Origin: Dillenia suffruticosa
Lineage: Eukaryota > Streptophyta > Magnoliopsida > Dilleniales > Dilleniaceae
Assembly (NCBI GenBank): GCA_033439265.1
Contig: JAVTVX010000012.1
Coordinates: forward strand, 11,335,001 to 11,399,000
Direction: 5' to 3'
Length of the DNA stretch: 64,000 bases
Positions 37,523 through 50,440 of the stretch are shown here, piece after piece. Made by a program: the position numbers and the translations under genes. The number at the start of each line of letters is the position of its first letter. Within the stretch, counting starts at the first letter, position 1. The notes under the pieces are model-generated. The model was not told where the DNA came from, did no database searches, and saw only the letters and a list, made by a program, of their open reading frames with translations.

Positions 37523-40153
37523 GTGTTTCCTGAAGATCTACCCCAAAGTTTGCCACCTATCCAAGGGATTGAACATCAAATTGATTTTATACCCGGTGCA
37601 TCAATTCCAAATCGTCCGGCATATAGAAGCAATCCAGAAGAGGCGAAGGAGCTTCAAAGACAAGTCGAAGAGTTGATGGAAAAGGGGCATGTGATAGAAA
37701 GTATGAGTTTATGTGCAGTTCCGGTGATTTTGGTACCTAAGAAAGATGAAACATGGAGGATGTGTGTTGACTGTCGAGCCATCAACAATATAACGGTAAG
37801 ATATCGACACCCTATTTCTCGTTTAGATGATATGTTAGATGAGTTGTATGGTGGTTGTGTGTTTTCTAAAATTGATCTTAAGAGTGGATATCATCAAATA
37901 CGAATGACAAAAGAAGATGAATGGAAAACAGTTTTTAAAACTAAATATGGGTTGTATGAGTGGTTAGTTATGCCATTTGGATTAACCAATGCTCCTAGTA
38001 CATTTATGCGCTTAATGAATCATATTTTGCGTGCTTTTATTTGTAAATTCGTGATTGTTTATTTTGATGATATTATGATATATAGCAAAAGTTTGCATGA
38101 TCATGTTTCACATTTGCATTCGGTTTTGGATGTATTTAGAAAAGAAAATTTATTTGCTAACCTCAAAAAGTATACATTCTACACCGACAAGCTTGTTTTT
38201 CTAGGTTTTGTTGTGAGTGCTAAAGGTATCGAGATAGATGAAGAGAAGATCAAAGCCATCCAAGAATGGCCAACCCCCTCCAATATAGGTAATGTTAGAA
38301 GTTTTCATGGTCTTGCTAGTTTTTACAAGAGGTTCGTGAAAAATTTTAGTACTATCGCTGCATCGCTTACACAACTCATCACGAAAAACGTTGCATTTCA
38401 ATGGAGTGAAGAGCAAGAGAAGTCGTTTCAACTTATTAAATATAAGCTTACTCATGCATCTTTACTTGATTTACCGAACTTTTCTAAAACATTTAAAATT
38501 GAATGTGATACTTCTGGTGTGGGTATAGGCGCTGTTCTTATGCAGAATGAAAGACCACTTGCATACTTTAACGAGAAGTTAAGCGGGGCTGCACTTAACT
38601 ATCCTACCTATGACAAAGAATTGTGCGCATTGATTCGAGCTTTGGAGACATGGCAACACTATTTGTGGCCGAAAGAATTTGTTATTCGTACGGATCATGA
38701 ATCTTTGAAACATTTGAAAAGTCAACATAAGCTGAATAAGAGACATGCTCGATTGATGAAATTTATCGAAACTTTTCCTTATGTCATTCGATATAAACAA
38801 GATAAGGAGAATGTAGTTACGGATGCACTTTCACGTAGGTATGCCTTAATCTCTACTCTTGATGCTAAATTTCTTGGTTTTGAGTATATTAAAGAACTTT
38901 ATCATGATGACCATGATTTTGGAGAAATTTATAGTACATGTGTAAAATCTGCAGAGGGCAAATTCTATAGGTATGAGAACTTTTTGTTTAGAGAAAATAA
39001 GTTGTGTATGCCAAATTGTTCATTGAGAGAGTTGTTAGTTCAAGAATCTCATAGCGGAGGGTTGATGGGACATTTTGGAGTTGTCAAAACCTTGACAATT
39101 TTACAAGAGTACTTTTATTGGCCACACATGAAGCGAGACATTGAGAGATTTTGTAGTAGATGTATTACCTGTAGGCAAGTTAAATCTAAGATTCAACATA
39201 ATGGTTTTTACACACCCCTACCTATTCCTAGTTTATCTTGGATTGACATTTCAATGGATTTTGTTTTGGGTTTACCTAAGAATAAATATGGACGAAATTC
39301 GATCTTTGTAGTTGTAGATCGATTTTCTAAGATGGCTCATTTTATTCCTTGTCATAAATCTGACAATACTTCTCATATTACGAAATTATTCTTTAGGGAG
39401 ATTGTGAGGTTACATGGGATGCCTAAAACAATCGTTTCAGATTGGGATACTAAGTTCCTGAGTTACTTTTGGAAGACATTATGGAGAAAGTTAGGAACGA
39501 AACTTTTATTTTCAACAACTTGTCATTCTCAAACTGATGGTCAAACAGAAATAGTCAACAGAACTTTATCCACTTTGTTGAGAGCTGTCATTAGTAAAAA
39601 TATTAAAATTTGGGAAGAATGTTTGCCACATGTTGAGTTTGCATATAATCGTGCTGTTCACTCTACTACTAAATTCTCACAGTTTGAAATTGTTTATGGT
39701 TTTAATTCTCTAATTCCTTTGGATTTCTTACCTTTACCTATTTCTGAGCAAGTGAATTTAGATGGTAAGAAAAAAGCAGAATTTGTGAAGCAACTTCACG
39801 ATAAAGTACGGTTCAATATAGAGAGGAGGACCGAACAATACATCAAGCAAGCTAACAAGGGACGTCACAAGTTGATTTTTGAACCCGGTGATTGGGTTTG
39901 GTTATACATGCAGAAGGAAAGATTTCTGGCACAGAAACGTTTCAAGTTGTTGCCCCGAGGAGATGGTCCTTTTCAGGTACTAGAACGGATCAACGATAAT
40001 GTTTACAGACTTGATTTACCAGGTGAGTATTATGTTAGTGCTACTTTCAATATTACTGACTTGAGTCCTTTTGATATAGATGACGATTTGAGGACAAATT
40101 CTTCTCAAGAGGAGGGGAATGATGAGATCATCAAGATTGCAAAGAATTCATGA
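37523..40153 (+). other. Gypsy reverse transcriptase, RNase H and integrase frame (fossil)
   Basis: An open stretch of 876 codons. It shows the RT core ([33 protein letters not shown]), an RNase H region ([22 protein letters not shown]), the integrase HHCC zinc region ([18 protein letters not shown]) and the DDE core ([31 protein letters not shown]). It ends inside the 3' LTR, an overlap known for some CRM-type Gypsy elements. This is a retroelement part, not a host gene. Confidence 0.9.
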
Positions 40154-40894
40154 GATCCAACTCAAGTTCCAGTTGGGCCGGTGGCAAAGGCCCGAGTTAA
40201 AAGATTCAAAAAAGTACTGAATAATTTAATTCATGGGGTTTTACAACAAGAAATTGGAGTCCAAATAAATAAAGAACTAAAAGGGGTCTTAATTATGTTT
40301 ATACAAATCTAGTTGGAAGAATAAAAGGCCTAAAACTACCCAAAACCAAGGGATGACGAAAATAAAGAAAAATAGCAGCAAAACTTGATCAAAATAGTTT
40401 GATTTATTTAGTTTCCTAATTTTTATTTTTTATAACTTATGCTTTAGTTTTCTGATTTTTTATTGTTTAGGGAGTTATTAAATTTTTAGTTGCCAATTAA
40501 GTTTTGACCTTTAGGCTATAAATAGACCATTATATATTGTGTAAAAAACAACACTTTGATGAGAATTAATAAAATTGTGAGAATTCTTCATACAGGTCTT
40601 GTTTTTTTTGAGAATTTTGAACTTATTCAAGATAGGAGTTTTGTTTAGTTTTTTGACTTATCAATCTAGATTTCGAACCATCTAGATTGTGGCGTCATAC
40701 ATTTTATATTTATACCAAGATTCTTGATCTAGTGAGAAACGGATTTAAGATCATATACCTTAGGTTCTTCCTCCTTTAGGGCAAGGGTTGAGATTTTTAA
40801 TTCCACCGATTCAAATAATTCGTTAGGACGATTTTTGAACTAAATTAACTTGTTCGTGAGTTTTAGGGTTTTTATACCCAACGGGTTCACATCA
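40120..40894 (+). repeat. Gypsy 3' LTR
   Basis: Starts TGATGAGATCATCAAG straight after the polypurine tract, has TATAAATA at 40517-40524 and ends TTCACATCA. It differs from LTR B at about 60 of 775 positions by hand count. Confidence 0.9.
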
Positions 40895-41264
40895 AGGCAG
40901 GCCGGAGGCATTTTGAGCAAATTAAAGAAAGTCAGTGCACGTGCGTGTGTGATTTGGTAGAAGAGTGTCAAGGCGTGCACACTCCTGAGGGCTCCAAGAA
41001 TCAGCGACAGAACCGTTACTGATATTTTTACATATTTTCTTTTATCAGTGATAGATAGTTTTGCAACGAATTTTTTTCCATCACTGATTTTAGTGACAGA
41101 TGGTATTCCGTTGATAATTTTTAATAGGGTGGTTTTCAACGACGGAAAAATTCTGTTTAATTTTTAGTAGGGTGGTTTTAGTACTAGATATTTTCATCGA
41201 TGATACTATGTTTTCTAGTAGTGTCTGTGCAAGCTTTTGTTTATGTAGAGTTCTTTAACTCTAC

Positions 41265-41452
41265 CAACGGTCAATTGACCTAATAGGATTTGGTGTTACA
41301 TCTTTTAATCAAGATCACGAGTTTGATTCGTGATTTAGGCATAGAGCAAATTACGTTAGGAGTATAGATTTCATAAATGGATAACTGTAAATTCCATACC
41401 AAATTAGTTGAAATATGATTTCGAATATCGATTGATATAATAATAAAAAAAA
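41265..41452 (+). mobile_element. tRNA-derived SINE, about 188 bp, with 18-bp TSD
   Basis: RNA polymerase III boxes are visible: A box TGACCTAATAGG (41276-41287, 11 of 12 to the TRGCNNARTNGG consensus) and B box AGTTTGATTC (41320-41329), 32 bp apart. The 3' end is an (ATA)n/A-rich tail. Flanking direct repeats are AGAGTTCTTTAACTCTAC (41247-41264) and AGAGTTCTTCAACTCTCC (41453-41470). It landed about 25 bp outside the right end of the interrupted CACTA element. It is not the same family as the 87-bp SINEs. Confidence 0.8.
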
Positions 41453-41470
41453 AGAGTTCTTCAACTCTCC

Positions 41471-42291
41471 GATCCTAATCAAATTCCAATCCTCGCTTCT
41501 TTCCTTCTTCTTTTCAAACCCTCTCACAATTTGGTCTTCAATTGCATGTAGAATTCTGGTTTTTAGCTTGTGAGTGAAACTGAATTTTGTTCCTGGTTAT
41601 TCCCTCATAGAATGGGCTTAAATGTGGGTTTGGCTGGGTTGGGCTTGAGAATAAGTATCATTGGGCTTATTGAATAGGGAAGAGACCTTGGTTCTTTAAC
41701 CAAATGTTAACCACTTCGCTCAATTACCCTATCTAAATTCGAAAAGGGATTAACCCACCTTCCAATTAACATCAGGTTTTCGAATATAGAAGTTGTAGAG
41801 CTCATTTTTATCTTTCCAATAACGTCTAAATTAAGCCAATCGGAATTGTACAGCTCGAGATATAATTTTTTAAAGTTGACTGCGTAAACAGAATTTTCTA
41901 ATCTGAGACTCAAAATTGGCTATGATTTCCTCCTATCTGCAATCTGAATCTGAAAACGTATTGAGCTAAGAAGTTTAAGTTCTATTTTCAAGATTTCCAA
42001 CGACTTCTAAATCATCTAGTTTCGACAATTGTAACTCAAGTTATAAATTTCCAAAATTGTGCATTTGGCCAAAATATCATAAATTTCCTCCATTCTTGAT
42101 TTTGTTCATTTGACATGCATATTCATGTCTTTTGGCCTTTTTTCTCGATTTCCACTTTATTCTGGAACTAAAAGCAATATTAAACTATTTTGAATTTGAC
42201 ATATAGTAACTTTATATTTGAAGCATGCAAAAAGTCATTGAAATCAGGTTCAAAAAATAGGCATAAAATCGAATTATCAAATAACTCCAAA
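41471..42291. other. Intergenic DNA, repeat-like, no gene
   Basis: Contains phrases such as TTGTAACTCAAGTTATAAAT and GTTGTAGAGCTCATTTTTATC that I associate with dispersed plant repeats, repeated in weaker form within the stretch. No ends or coding were found. Confidence 0.35.
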
Positions 42292-43466
42292 CACTACTAA
42301 AAACTGAACTTTCAGTAATGAAAAAATTTGTCGTTAAAAGTCCATTTTTCATTACTAAAAGATATCAGCAACAGATTTTTTTTATCGCTAAATTTGTTGC
42401 AAAAAATGACCCCGCTAATTTTTAACGACAGATTTTTTTTCCGTCGCAAATATCAGTATTAGATTAGCGACGAAAAAAATCCGTCGTTAATATTAGCGAT
42501 ATAAAAAAATCCGTTGCTGAAAAAAAGAAAAAAATTTGAAAATAAATCAATGATGAAAAAAATTCCGTCGCTGATTTTTGAGCTCTCAGCAGGCTCCACA
42601 CGCTCAGCCATGTGGCACCCGCCCGCCCGGCCCACACACCAGCCCATGTGTTGACTAGCTTTATTATGCATAAAATTCCTTCTTCACCGCGTCCGTCACT
42701 ACTTGAATCTGCGTACAAACAAAAACACAAGGATATCACAATCAACGCATCACATTAAACTCTCTTGTTTATCCTTTTTTTATTATTTGTTCTCTTCATC
42801 ACACTCTATTTAATAATAATAAAATAATTTAAAATAATATTTTATTATAAAATAATAATAATAAAATATTACAAAAATGAAATAATAAAATGATATTTAT
42901 TACAAAATAATAATAATAAAATAATAATTTAAAATAAAATATTACAAAATTTTAAAAAATAAATTAATATTATTTTTTCACAAAATAAAATAAAAAGAAA
43001 AGGAAAAGGAATTATTAAATAAAAAATTAAAAAAAAATAAAAAAAATTAAAAAAAAATTAAAAAATCCGTCGGTAATCTATCACTAAATTTTTCGTCAGT
43101 AATCCGTTGCTCAAGGTTCCGTTGCTAATTTTTCAGTTGCTAATCCGTCGCTGATAGCTATATTTATTTATTTATTTATTTTTTTTTTACCCACCACTAC
43201 TATACCAACGGATTAGCAACGAAAATTTTCCATCACAAAAAATTCCGTTGGTAATTCGATACTGATGCGTTTTACAATTTTTTTTTGGACCATTATAGTA
43301 ACGGATTAGCGACGGAAATATTTCCGTCGTTAATTTTTGTCGTTAATCTATCGCTAATTTTTCGGTATTAATTTCGATGTTAATCCATCATAAATCTGTT
43401 ACTATTATCGACGGATATTTTTCTGTTGGTAATTTTCTATCGTTAAAATCGTGTTTTCTAGTAGTG
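42292..43466. mobile_element. Non-autonomous CACTA element with intact ends and TSD
   Basis: The left end reads CACTACTAAAAACTGAAC and the right end TTTTCTAGTAGTG (complement CACTACTAGAAAA). The 3-bp target duplication AAA lies at 42289-42291 and 43467-43469, the length expected for CACTA elements. Many subterminal words of the form ATCCGTCGCTAAT and GACGGAAAT occur in both arms and both orientations (42350-42580, 43060-43440), the likely binding sites for the mobilising protein. The 1175-bp element has an AT-rich core (AATAATAATAAAAT) and no transposase. It is related to the split CACTA at 30948-41223. Confidence 0.85.
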
Positions 43467-43469
43467 AAA

Positions 43470-43912
43470 ATAAGAAACGGAAACTTTAGTTAGAGATTTT
43501 TCTAGTGGGTGATTGACTTCTTATGAGGTAAGTCTATTCCTCGTGTACGTCCAAGCTTGAAAGAGAGTACTTTATAATTAAGAAAACACTTTGCCTAATG
43601 TATCTCATGCATGATTCAGTCACCAACTTAGCACGTAGTACTCTTGACTTCAGTTATATCCATTCTTCTATCTTGAACTGATTAAGTAGTTTATTTTGAT
43701 ATATAGTAGTTTATTAAGAAAACACTTTGCCTATAATTACTAACAATCTTAGGTACACATATTCTTGGTTATTAATTGTTTCAAAACATCTCCTGTCATT
43801 TAACATTTAGTTAGAAGTTCACTTAAAATCGGTAGGATACCCCAGAGTACTACTCGTCCTATATGAACATATATTACCACTAATAATATTGGTTTTGAAA
43901 TAGAAATATTCC
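43470..43912. other. Intergenic flank of Copia copy 2
   Basis: Contains a short direct repeat TTAAGAAAACACTTTGCCTA (near 43578 and 43710). No gene was seen. Confidence 0.4.
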
Positions 43913-44402
43913 TGTTGGTTATTTATGCCCATTATGGGCATTTGGGTAATTAAGGAATGGGGTAACTCCCATCCTTAATTACCATTAACCAATATTTTGG
44001 TAACCCCCCCACCAATTAAGTGGTTTTGGTCTTACCTTCCTTCTGAGAAAGGAAACAATGGAGAAAACTCTCCTTCTCCTACCTTGTGTGTGGAGAGAAG
44101 CCATGGGAGGCAACTATGGAGGCTAGGGTTTCACATATTCTCTAGAGAGAGAATAGAGAGAGGGATGGAGATTTTCGCGTAGGAAAATCTCCCATCGTCA
44201 GACGATTCACCGGACATGAGGATTGCGGCGTTGTGATGCTGTGGTGGTGATTCGAATAACCTCGTGATCACCATCCGACCGTGCGATCCGTTTGAGGGAC
44301 ATCGCGACACGGTGGATTTTGGAGACCGCCCAATAGAGGTATTTATCCCAAAAATTCCGATCTATTTAATTCACGCTTCCGCATGTGCGATTAAATCCAA
44401 CA
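43913..44402 (+). repeat. 5' LTR, Copia copy 2
   Basis: TGTTGGTTATTTATGCCC at the start, AAATCCAACA at the end, followed by TTGGTATCAGAGC. 490 bp. Confidence 0.93.
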
Positions 44403-44939
44403 TTGGTATCAGAGCATTCGTTGGATTTAATTTAATAATTTTCGGAATTATTTTTGGGGTTTTTAAAATTTTGGGGTCCGGATCACGGATGAGTTTCGTG
44501 AATCCGAGAACACCGCAAGAATACGCATGGCCCAGGGATTACAAACATATTTTTTATTTAATTTTCGGAGCATGTTTGGGCCATGAAAAGTCCGGTCGAA
44601 GTTTGCGACCCTACGGACATAAAACTCTAGATCTATGGCTTTAGAGGGCGGATCGATGCATGAAAATGATATAAATGAGTTCGTTGCATCTAGATCTACG
44701 ATTTTATATATTTTATTGTGTGATTTGGGTGCCGGAAACTGGGATTTCCGAATGGCCGCGGAGGGCCGCGACTGGGGTGGTTGAATTCCACCATTTTTGG
44801 GCTTCTATCCTCCTAAAATCGAGTGTAGAATATTTGGAGGATGCCCACAAATTTTTTCCAGTCGAAAAATGCAAGAAACAACAGTCAGAATGGTGTTTTT
44901 CAGAAAACGGGTCGAAAAACCCGTTGCAGGACCCGTCGG

Positions 44940-45425
44940 GCGAAGAAGAACCGGCTCAGACCCGCGGGCGCGTGACACGCACGCACCAGGAGGCGCGTCT
45001 GCTAGGCGCGTGGAGTTCACGCGCCACACAGGCGCGTGAACGGGCAGGGTCAGCGGTAGGGTCGGACCCTGACCCGGGACAGACCCTCAAACCGACCCGA
45101 CCGGATCGAACCGGACCGTTGACCGGGTCGGACCGAACCCGTTGACCGGGTCAGACGGGTCAACCCTGACCCGTTGACCAACCCGGTCAAACCCGGCTCA
45201 ACACGGCTCAGTGCGTGAAAGCGCGTGAGCCGCGCGCCGCGACTGGGCGCGCGTGAGCCGAGCCGCCCCAGGCGCGTGGAGGCGCGTCTGAGCCGCGCCA
45301 CGCGTCTGGCGCGTGAGCCAGACTGCCGCCAGAGCGTGGAGGCGCGTGGCAGCGCGTGGAGGCTCACTGCCGGCGCGTGGAGGCGCGCGGCGGCGCGTGT
45401 GGGCCCCGGGCGGCACGTGAAGTCG
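44940..45425 (+). repeat. GC-rich leader array in Copia copy 2, with five W-box cores
   Basis: Same block as in copy 1. TTGACC or GGTCAA occurs at 45119-45124, 45142-45147, 45158-45163, 45174-45179 and 45185-45190, followed by repeated GCGCGTG words. Confidence 0.75.
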
Positions 45426-48400
45426 CTAAAAATTGAATTTTTTCAATTTTTTGGGGGTCCTATATCCATAAAAGTGATTTTTTGTGGGTTTTTGTGTGCC
45501 GAATCACAATCCAAATGGTAAGATGCGATTCCGAGTTGTGGTGTATGGTGTCCGTTGACTCATACGCTCGCTTTGGGGTCGTACTCAAGTCATTTTGGTC
45601 TTGATGATTTGTAGGGCGTACAAAAATGTGATAATAAGCATTTCCAAGTCACAAATGTTTCTCTTAATACGTTGAGAACTGTCGTATTAAATTTTTTGTA
45701 AATTTTTGCAAGGAGAGTAAACTGAATGATATGATCTGCGCGATTTTATCAGTAGATTCGGTTTATTCTCGAGAGACAAAAATCTAACGGGAATCTGAGG
45801 CAAGAGATGATGGGCCCCAGGGTGGGTACCGCGCCTCAGAATATACGAGATAAAGAGATCTATCGTGTATGGGACAAAAGATTTGCCAAGTTAGGGCAAC
45901 GCTTAACAGTGGCATACACGATGACTTAGTCTCGTTTTTCGAGTCATATTTTATGAACACGTCGGTTCGACTCGTCCCAAAAGAGTATAGTGTTGCTCTC
46001 TTCAGCTCCTATGTGAGGATGCAGAAGAAAAGGGTTAATCATACAATGAAACAAATGTCGAGTATGATCACCGAGTTAATATATACGGACGAGTAAATTT
46101 CGGATGAAATTTGGGTATTGGATGTGATCCAGTTTTTTACCTAATTCATGGGAAACCGTGAAATCATATATCACATTTGACGAAAGTATTCGTACTTTCG
46201 TTGACCTGAATACGTATTGTGAACTCGATGAAGAGTACCTAGAGGCGAGTAGGCCACACTCGAGTCATGCTTATTCAGAGGAGTCGAGTAAGGACTTCCC
46301 CGGCACTAAGCCAATAGCATAAGCAGGCGAACGAGACTCGAGATCTAGGTAATAAAAAAAAATCATCCGAGAAAACCGACAACGAGGTACAAGAACGCAA
46401 GAAGAAGGAATTTGATTAGACCAAAGTAAATTGTTACGTTTGAGGTAGATTTGGTCATTTCGCTCGTGAGTGTGACGAGCAGAAATCAATATTCTTCTTC
46501 TTTACGTGGTTTGAGATTTGTCTCATTCACTATAATACTCGCTGATTTCTCTCCTTTGAAATCAGGAGCAACCGACCACGTAACTCGAGACAGGAGTGCG
46601 TAGATATAGTTCCGTCAGGTGAATCCTTAAGCTTGGAGGATTTACGTTAAGGACAGAGCATTTGTCGTTGTCAGAGGGAACGACACTTGTCATGACGTCC
46701 TCAATATTGTAGGCATTCGACGGATCTACAATTTAGTACCTTGTCTAAAATTGACTACGATATGCGTGAAATTATTCCTTTGTTTTTAATACGATAATTT
46801 TCTAAATTATTCTGGTTTTAATCAATGATGAATTGTATGCGCTGGGTTCTACTCCTAGTAATGGTTTCTTGTCGTTCTACTATTGTTTTTACATCTGATT
46901 GCGTAGATGATGATGTAAATGAATGACATAGTAGACTTAGACACATGGGGTAAGAGATGATGAATCGGTTAGCAGCGAGAGGTTTATTGGACCCGCTAAC
47001 CAGATTCGAGTTACCCGTATGTGAGTTTTGCCTGATCGGCAAAATGACGAGAAAACCATTGGGCGATGCAATGAGAGCTGGGACTCCATTGCAATTAACT
47101 ATTGTGTTTTCCTTTTTTTTTATTGTGGTCTTATGAGCATGAGAGTCAGAAATGAAGTTGTGTAGATAATTATAGACGCTTACATGCGTTTCTGTTCATC
47201 TATCTGATCTTGCATAAGTCTGGGGCATTAGACTGCTTCAGGAGGTTCATAAGCGAAATTGAGAATCAGTTAGATTTGAGAGTAGAGACTCTCAGAACCG
47301 AGCGAGAACGCAAGTATTCGTCTAAACTACACATGGGACTCTGTTTCAATAAGAGTATTACGAGACTACTGACTAGTAGTCAGTTCCCCATTGAGCTTTG
47401 GACAGGGAGGTAGCCTGACCTTAGCCACTTGAGGTTATGGGGTTGTGCCACGATTTCTCGCATTCACATGGTGAGTTAGACCCGCGAGAAAATATGTGTT
47501 CCTAGGCGAACACGAACGGCACTATAATTGAGACTGAGTCTCGTAATACTATATTTCTTGAGAATGATTTCCCTAAGAGAGGTGAAATCAATTAGGACCT
47601 TACCCTTTATGCGATGGATGAGCCTAGTGGCTCGGGGAGCCTAGCGGCGGGATACAAGAATCCACTACGGATCTTGATCTCAGTGGGAGCGATCCATCAA
47701 GAGGTAAAGATTTTTCTCTCCTCCTAAGAGTATCGAGAATGCGTATTTAAACATTGTTTTCTCGATTGAGGGTGAGACCCTCGTTGCGACTCTAGAGGAT
47801 GATGAGAAATCTAAAATGGTCCGAGAGGCTCTCGAGAGGATGCAAAATGCCGTTTATTGAAGGCCATAAATGAAGAGAAAGAATTGATGAAAATCAACGG
47901 GGTTTAGGACCTAGTTGATTTGCCTAAGGGCGGAAAGACTATTGGGAACGAGTAGATTCTCAAAGTCAAGATAAAGGTTAACGGATTGATGAAGAGATAA
48001 AGAACCCGTCTAGTAACCAAGGGTTACACTTAGACTGAGGGGTGGACTATCGAGGAGTCATAGTCCAATTTATCTCAATCCGTTTATCTTTCAGCGATTG
48101 TCATGAACATGTATCTAGAGTCACATCACAAGGACGTAAAGACCGCTTTCGTAGTGGAAGTCCAGATGAGGCGATCTACATGGAGCATCCCTTTGGGTTC
48201 GTTCTAGTAGATCAGGTGGATAAGGTCTATTGATTTTAGAAATCAAAATACGACCTTAAGCCATCATCTAGACAGCGGCGCTTGAGATTTCACGAGAAGG
48301 TGATATCTTATGGTTTTGTAATGATCGAGTAGGATTATTGCATATATATGATACGTCCCGATGACTCCTTTATGAGCATGTTCTCATAAGTAGGTGACAT

Positions 48401-50440
48401 ACTGTTGGCTGGGAACAACAGAGAGTATCTAATGACCATTGTAACATGGTTGCGAGGTTTTAGTTCATTCTTAGATTTTGGATCCATAGGGATCACTTAA
48501 GAATGGTGTTGACTCTTTAACAAGAGTTTTACATCAGATAGATTCTTAAACATTTCGAGAAGAACGATGACAACCTAAAAGATACTCTAATCGCTAAAGA
48601 TAAAAAGACTTGAATCTTGACACATGCCCTAGAATTTATAAAGAAATAAGGGAGATGAGTAGAATCCCTTACTCCAGTGCAAAATACATTTCTAGTGTAT
48701 GCGATGAGGTATACACGTGTGATATACAATTTGATGTATGCGATGAGGCATACATGACCAGACGTTTATTTAGCAGTCGATCTGGTGAGTAGGTATTAAT
48801 AGAATCCTGAAAGGGATCACTGTAGAGCAGTGAAAAAGGATTCTGAAATATCTCATTTGAACTGCAGAGCTCTCCATGTGTTACGGATGAGGTGATTTGC
48901 GTTTTGTGGTTGAGATTCAGATACTGACTGGGAGTAGTGATCTGAATAAACGTAAAAGGTTTTATCTTCTTAGAGTAGTAAGAAGAGAACCTGTATATCT
49001 CTATTTAGTGTGCTCAATTGCAGTTCATGAGAATGGTTGGCTTCAGAAATTTTCTGGAAGACTTAGAGGTTGTGACAGATAGTGGGAGGTCAGTGATGAT
49101 TATTGTGATAATCAGACCGACACTGTCATCAAATGAGACCCTAAGTGTAATAGTAAAGCCACATTAATACCGAAGACCACTGTGAGAGAAATTACCGAGA
49201 AGGGTATTGTGACATCTAAGTACACCTTGACATACAGCATGAGAGCTGATCTCTTCAGAAAACCCATTGTGAGAGATTCCTTTGAGAGATAAAGAATTAT
49301 TGGGTTTAGTATACTTTAACATTTTTAGATGCTTATTTTAATATATGACATGTATGCATTATTGAGTCACATATTTATTTTATGCATCATTTGTTGTCAT
49401 ATATTGTGATTTTGTGATAAAAGATGTGTCAGGCAGGCATGGTCGACTCTCTCACACGAGTGACCACCTCCGACTCTGAGTGAGCGGAGATGAGACGGAT
49501 TCTAGTCGTAAGAGGCTTTGAGAGTAGCCCTACTAGAACATAAGTCGCCCTGATATGTGTTCAGGATGAGGTCATATGCAATATGACCGGCATGGAAATA
49601 CCCACATCCATGTTGCCTGTAAGTAGCCAGGTTTGAGATCTCAGATATCACCTGCGATTTGTGATATTGTCTCTGAATTGCTCTCTCTGAGATCTCTTGG
49701 TAAAGTCTTATGTGTAGACTGAGTCCCGTACCTGTACAGTGTTAGAGAAATCTGACATATGCCCTTTGAGAGATGGGGGAATAACACTGTGGCACGTGTT
49801 TCATACCACGTGTGATGAGACGACCATGGGATAGTGGGAGCTATTATTTGAGACGATAGTTTGATCATGATCCCCGTTCCCACTGTGTGAGACCTGAGAT
49901 CCATTGGGTGGGATCTCTTATGCCCTTATTACTTTCGGCTGTCTCTAGAAGTATTGGTTCAGTGTTGCTACTTTAGTCTGTTTACCTATGGCCCGGAAGA
50001 TAAATTGAGGTCTAAGGGGCAGGTCTAGGAAAGCAGCTGAATTGAGACCGATAGATTCGAGTTTGGGAAAAGGAAGGCCAATAGACATTACATCATTGTC
50101 ATGTATTCATAGGTCGACCTATTATGTTAATCCATGTTGGGATTCAAACATAATAATGAATACATAGTCGAGCAAATTGATTGGGGATCACTTTCAATGA
50201 GGAAAGTGGCTCGATGGATGTAAATGCATTGAGTCTGGGGTATAGCGAGTTATTTTTATACTAACAGTGACTACTCGATCATCCTAACAGGTGTATCGAG
50301 AAGTCTTTGCTTGCAGGTGTACTCGCCGGTCGCACGACGCCCAATCCAGTATGAAAGTCCAGTAGGGTGATGTGATAGATCGCATGAGTTGCGATCTTGT
50401 GATTGACGGAAGTGAAATGCCCTCATGTGCAAGTGGGAGA

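Larger units (their letters stand above)
31540..40894 (+). mobile_element. Ty3/Gypsy LTR retrotransposon with duplicated front part
   Basis: Parts: LTR A 31540-32312, primer site 32314-32325, gag start in unit A, LTR B 33903-34676, primer site 34678-34689, gag from 35528, zinc-knuckle region near 36570, protease (ILIIDGGSFTNVAS) near 36860, reverse transcriptase (YFDDIMIY near 38060), RNase H (to about 38850), zinc-binding domain and integrase core (39050-39700), polypurine tract (GAGGAGGGGAA) and 3' LTR 40120-40894. A 5-bp target duplication AGGCA sits at 31535-31539 and 40895-40899. The reverse transcriptase, RNase H and integrase frame (37523-40153) is open and runs into the 3' LTR. The gag to protease part has roughly four to six breaks. 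Lineage is perhaps CRM- or Reina-like; no chromodomain is seen. LTR divergence of about 8% suggests roughly 4 million years. Confidence 0.9.
30948..41223. mobile_element. Non-autonomous CACTA element interrupted by a Gypsy element
   Basis: The right end at 41208-41223 reads TTTTCTAGTAGTG, the complement of CACTACTAGAAAA, as in the intact CACTA at 42292-43466. The left end is probably near 30948 (TACTACAAAAAATC). Both arms carry subterminal repeats of the type ATCCGTC, GTCACTAAT and GCGATGGATT (30960-31245 and 41005-41180). Without the Gypsy it is only about 0.9 kb and has no transposase. The three bases flanking each end (AAT and TCT) do not match, so the left boundary is tentative. Confidence 0.6.

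Noticed and set aside
30945-41226. 3-bp target duplication for the interrupted CACTA element
   Set aside because: The bases next to the presumed ends are AAT and TCT. The left end is degraded, so no duplication can be claimed.
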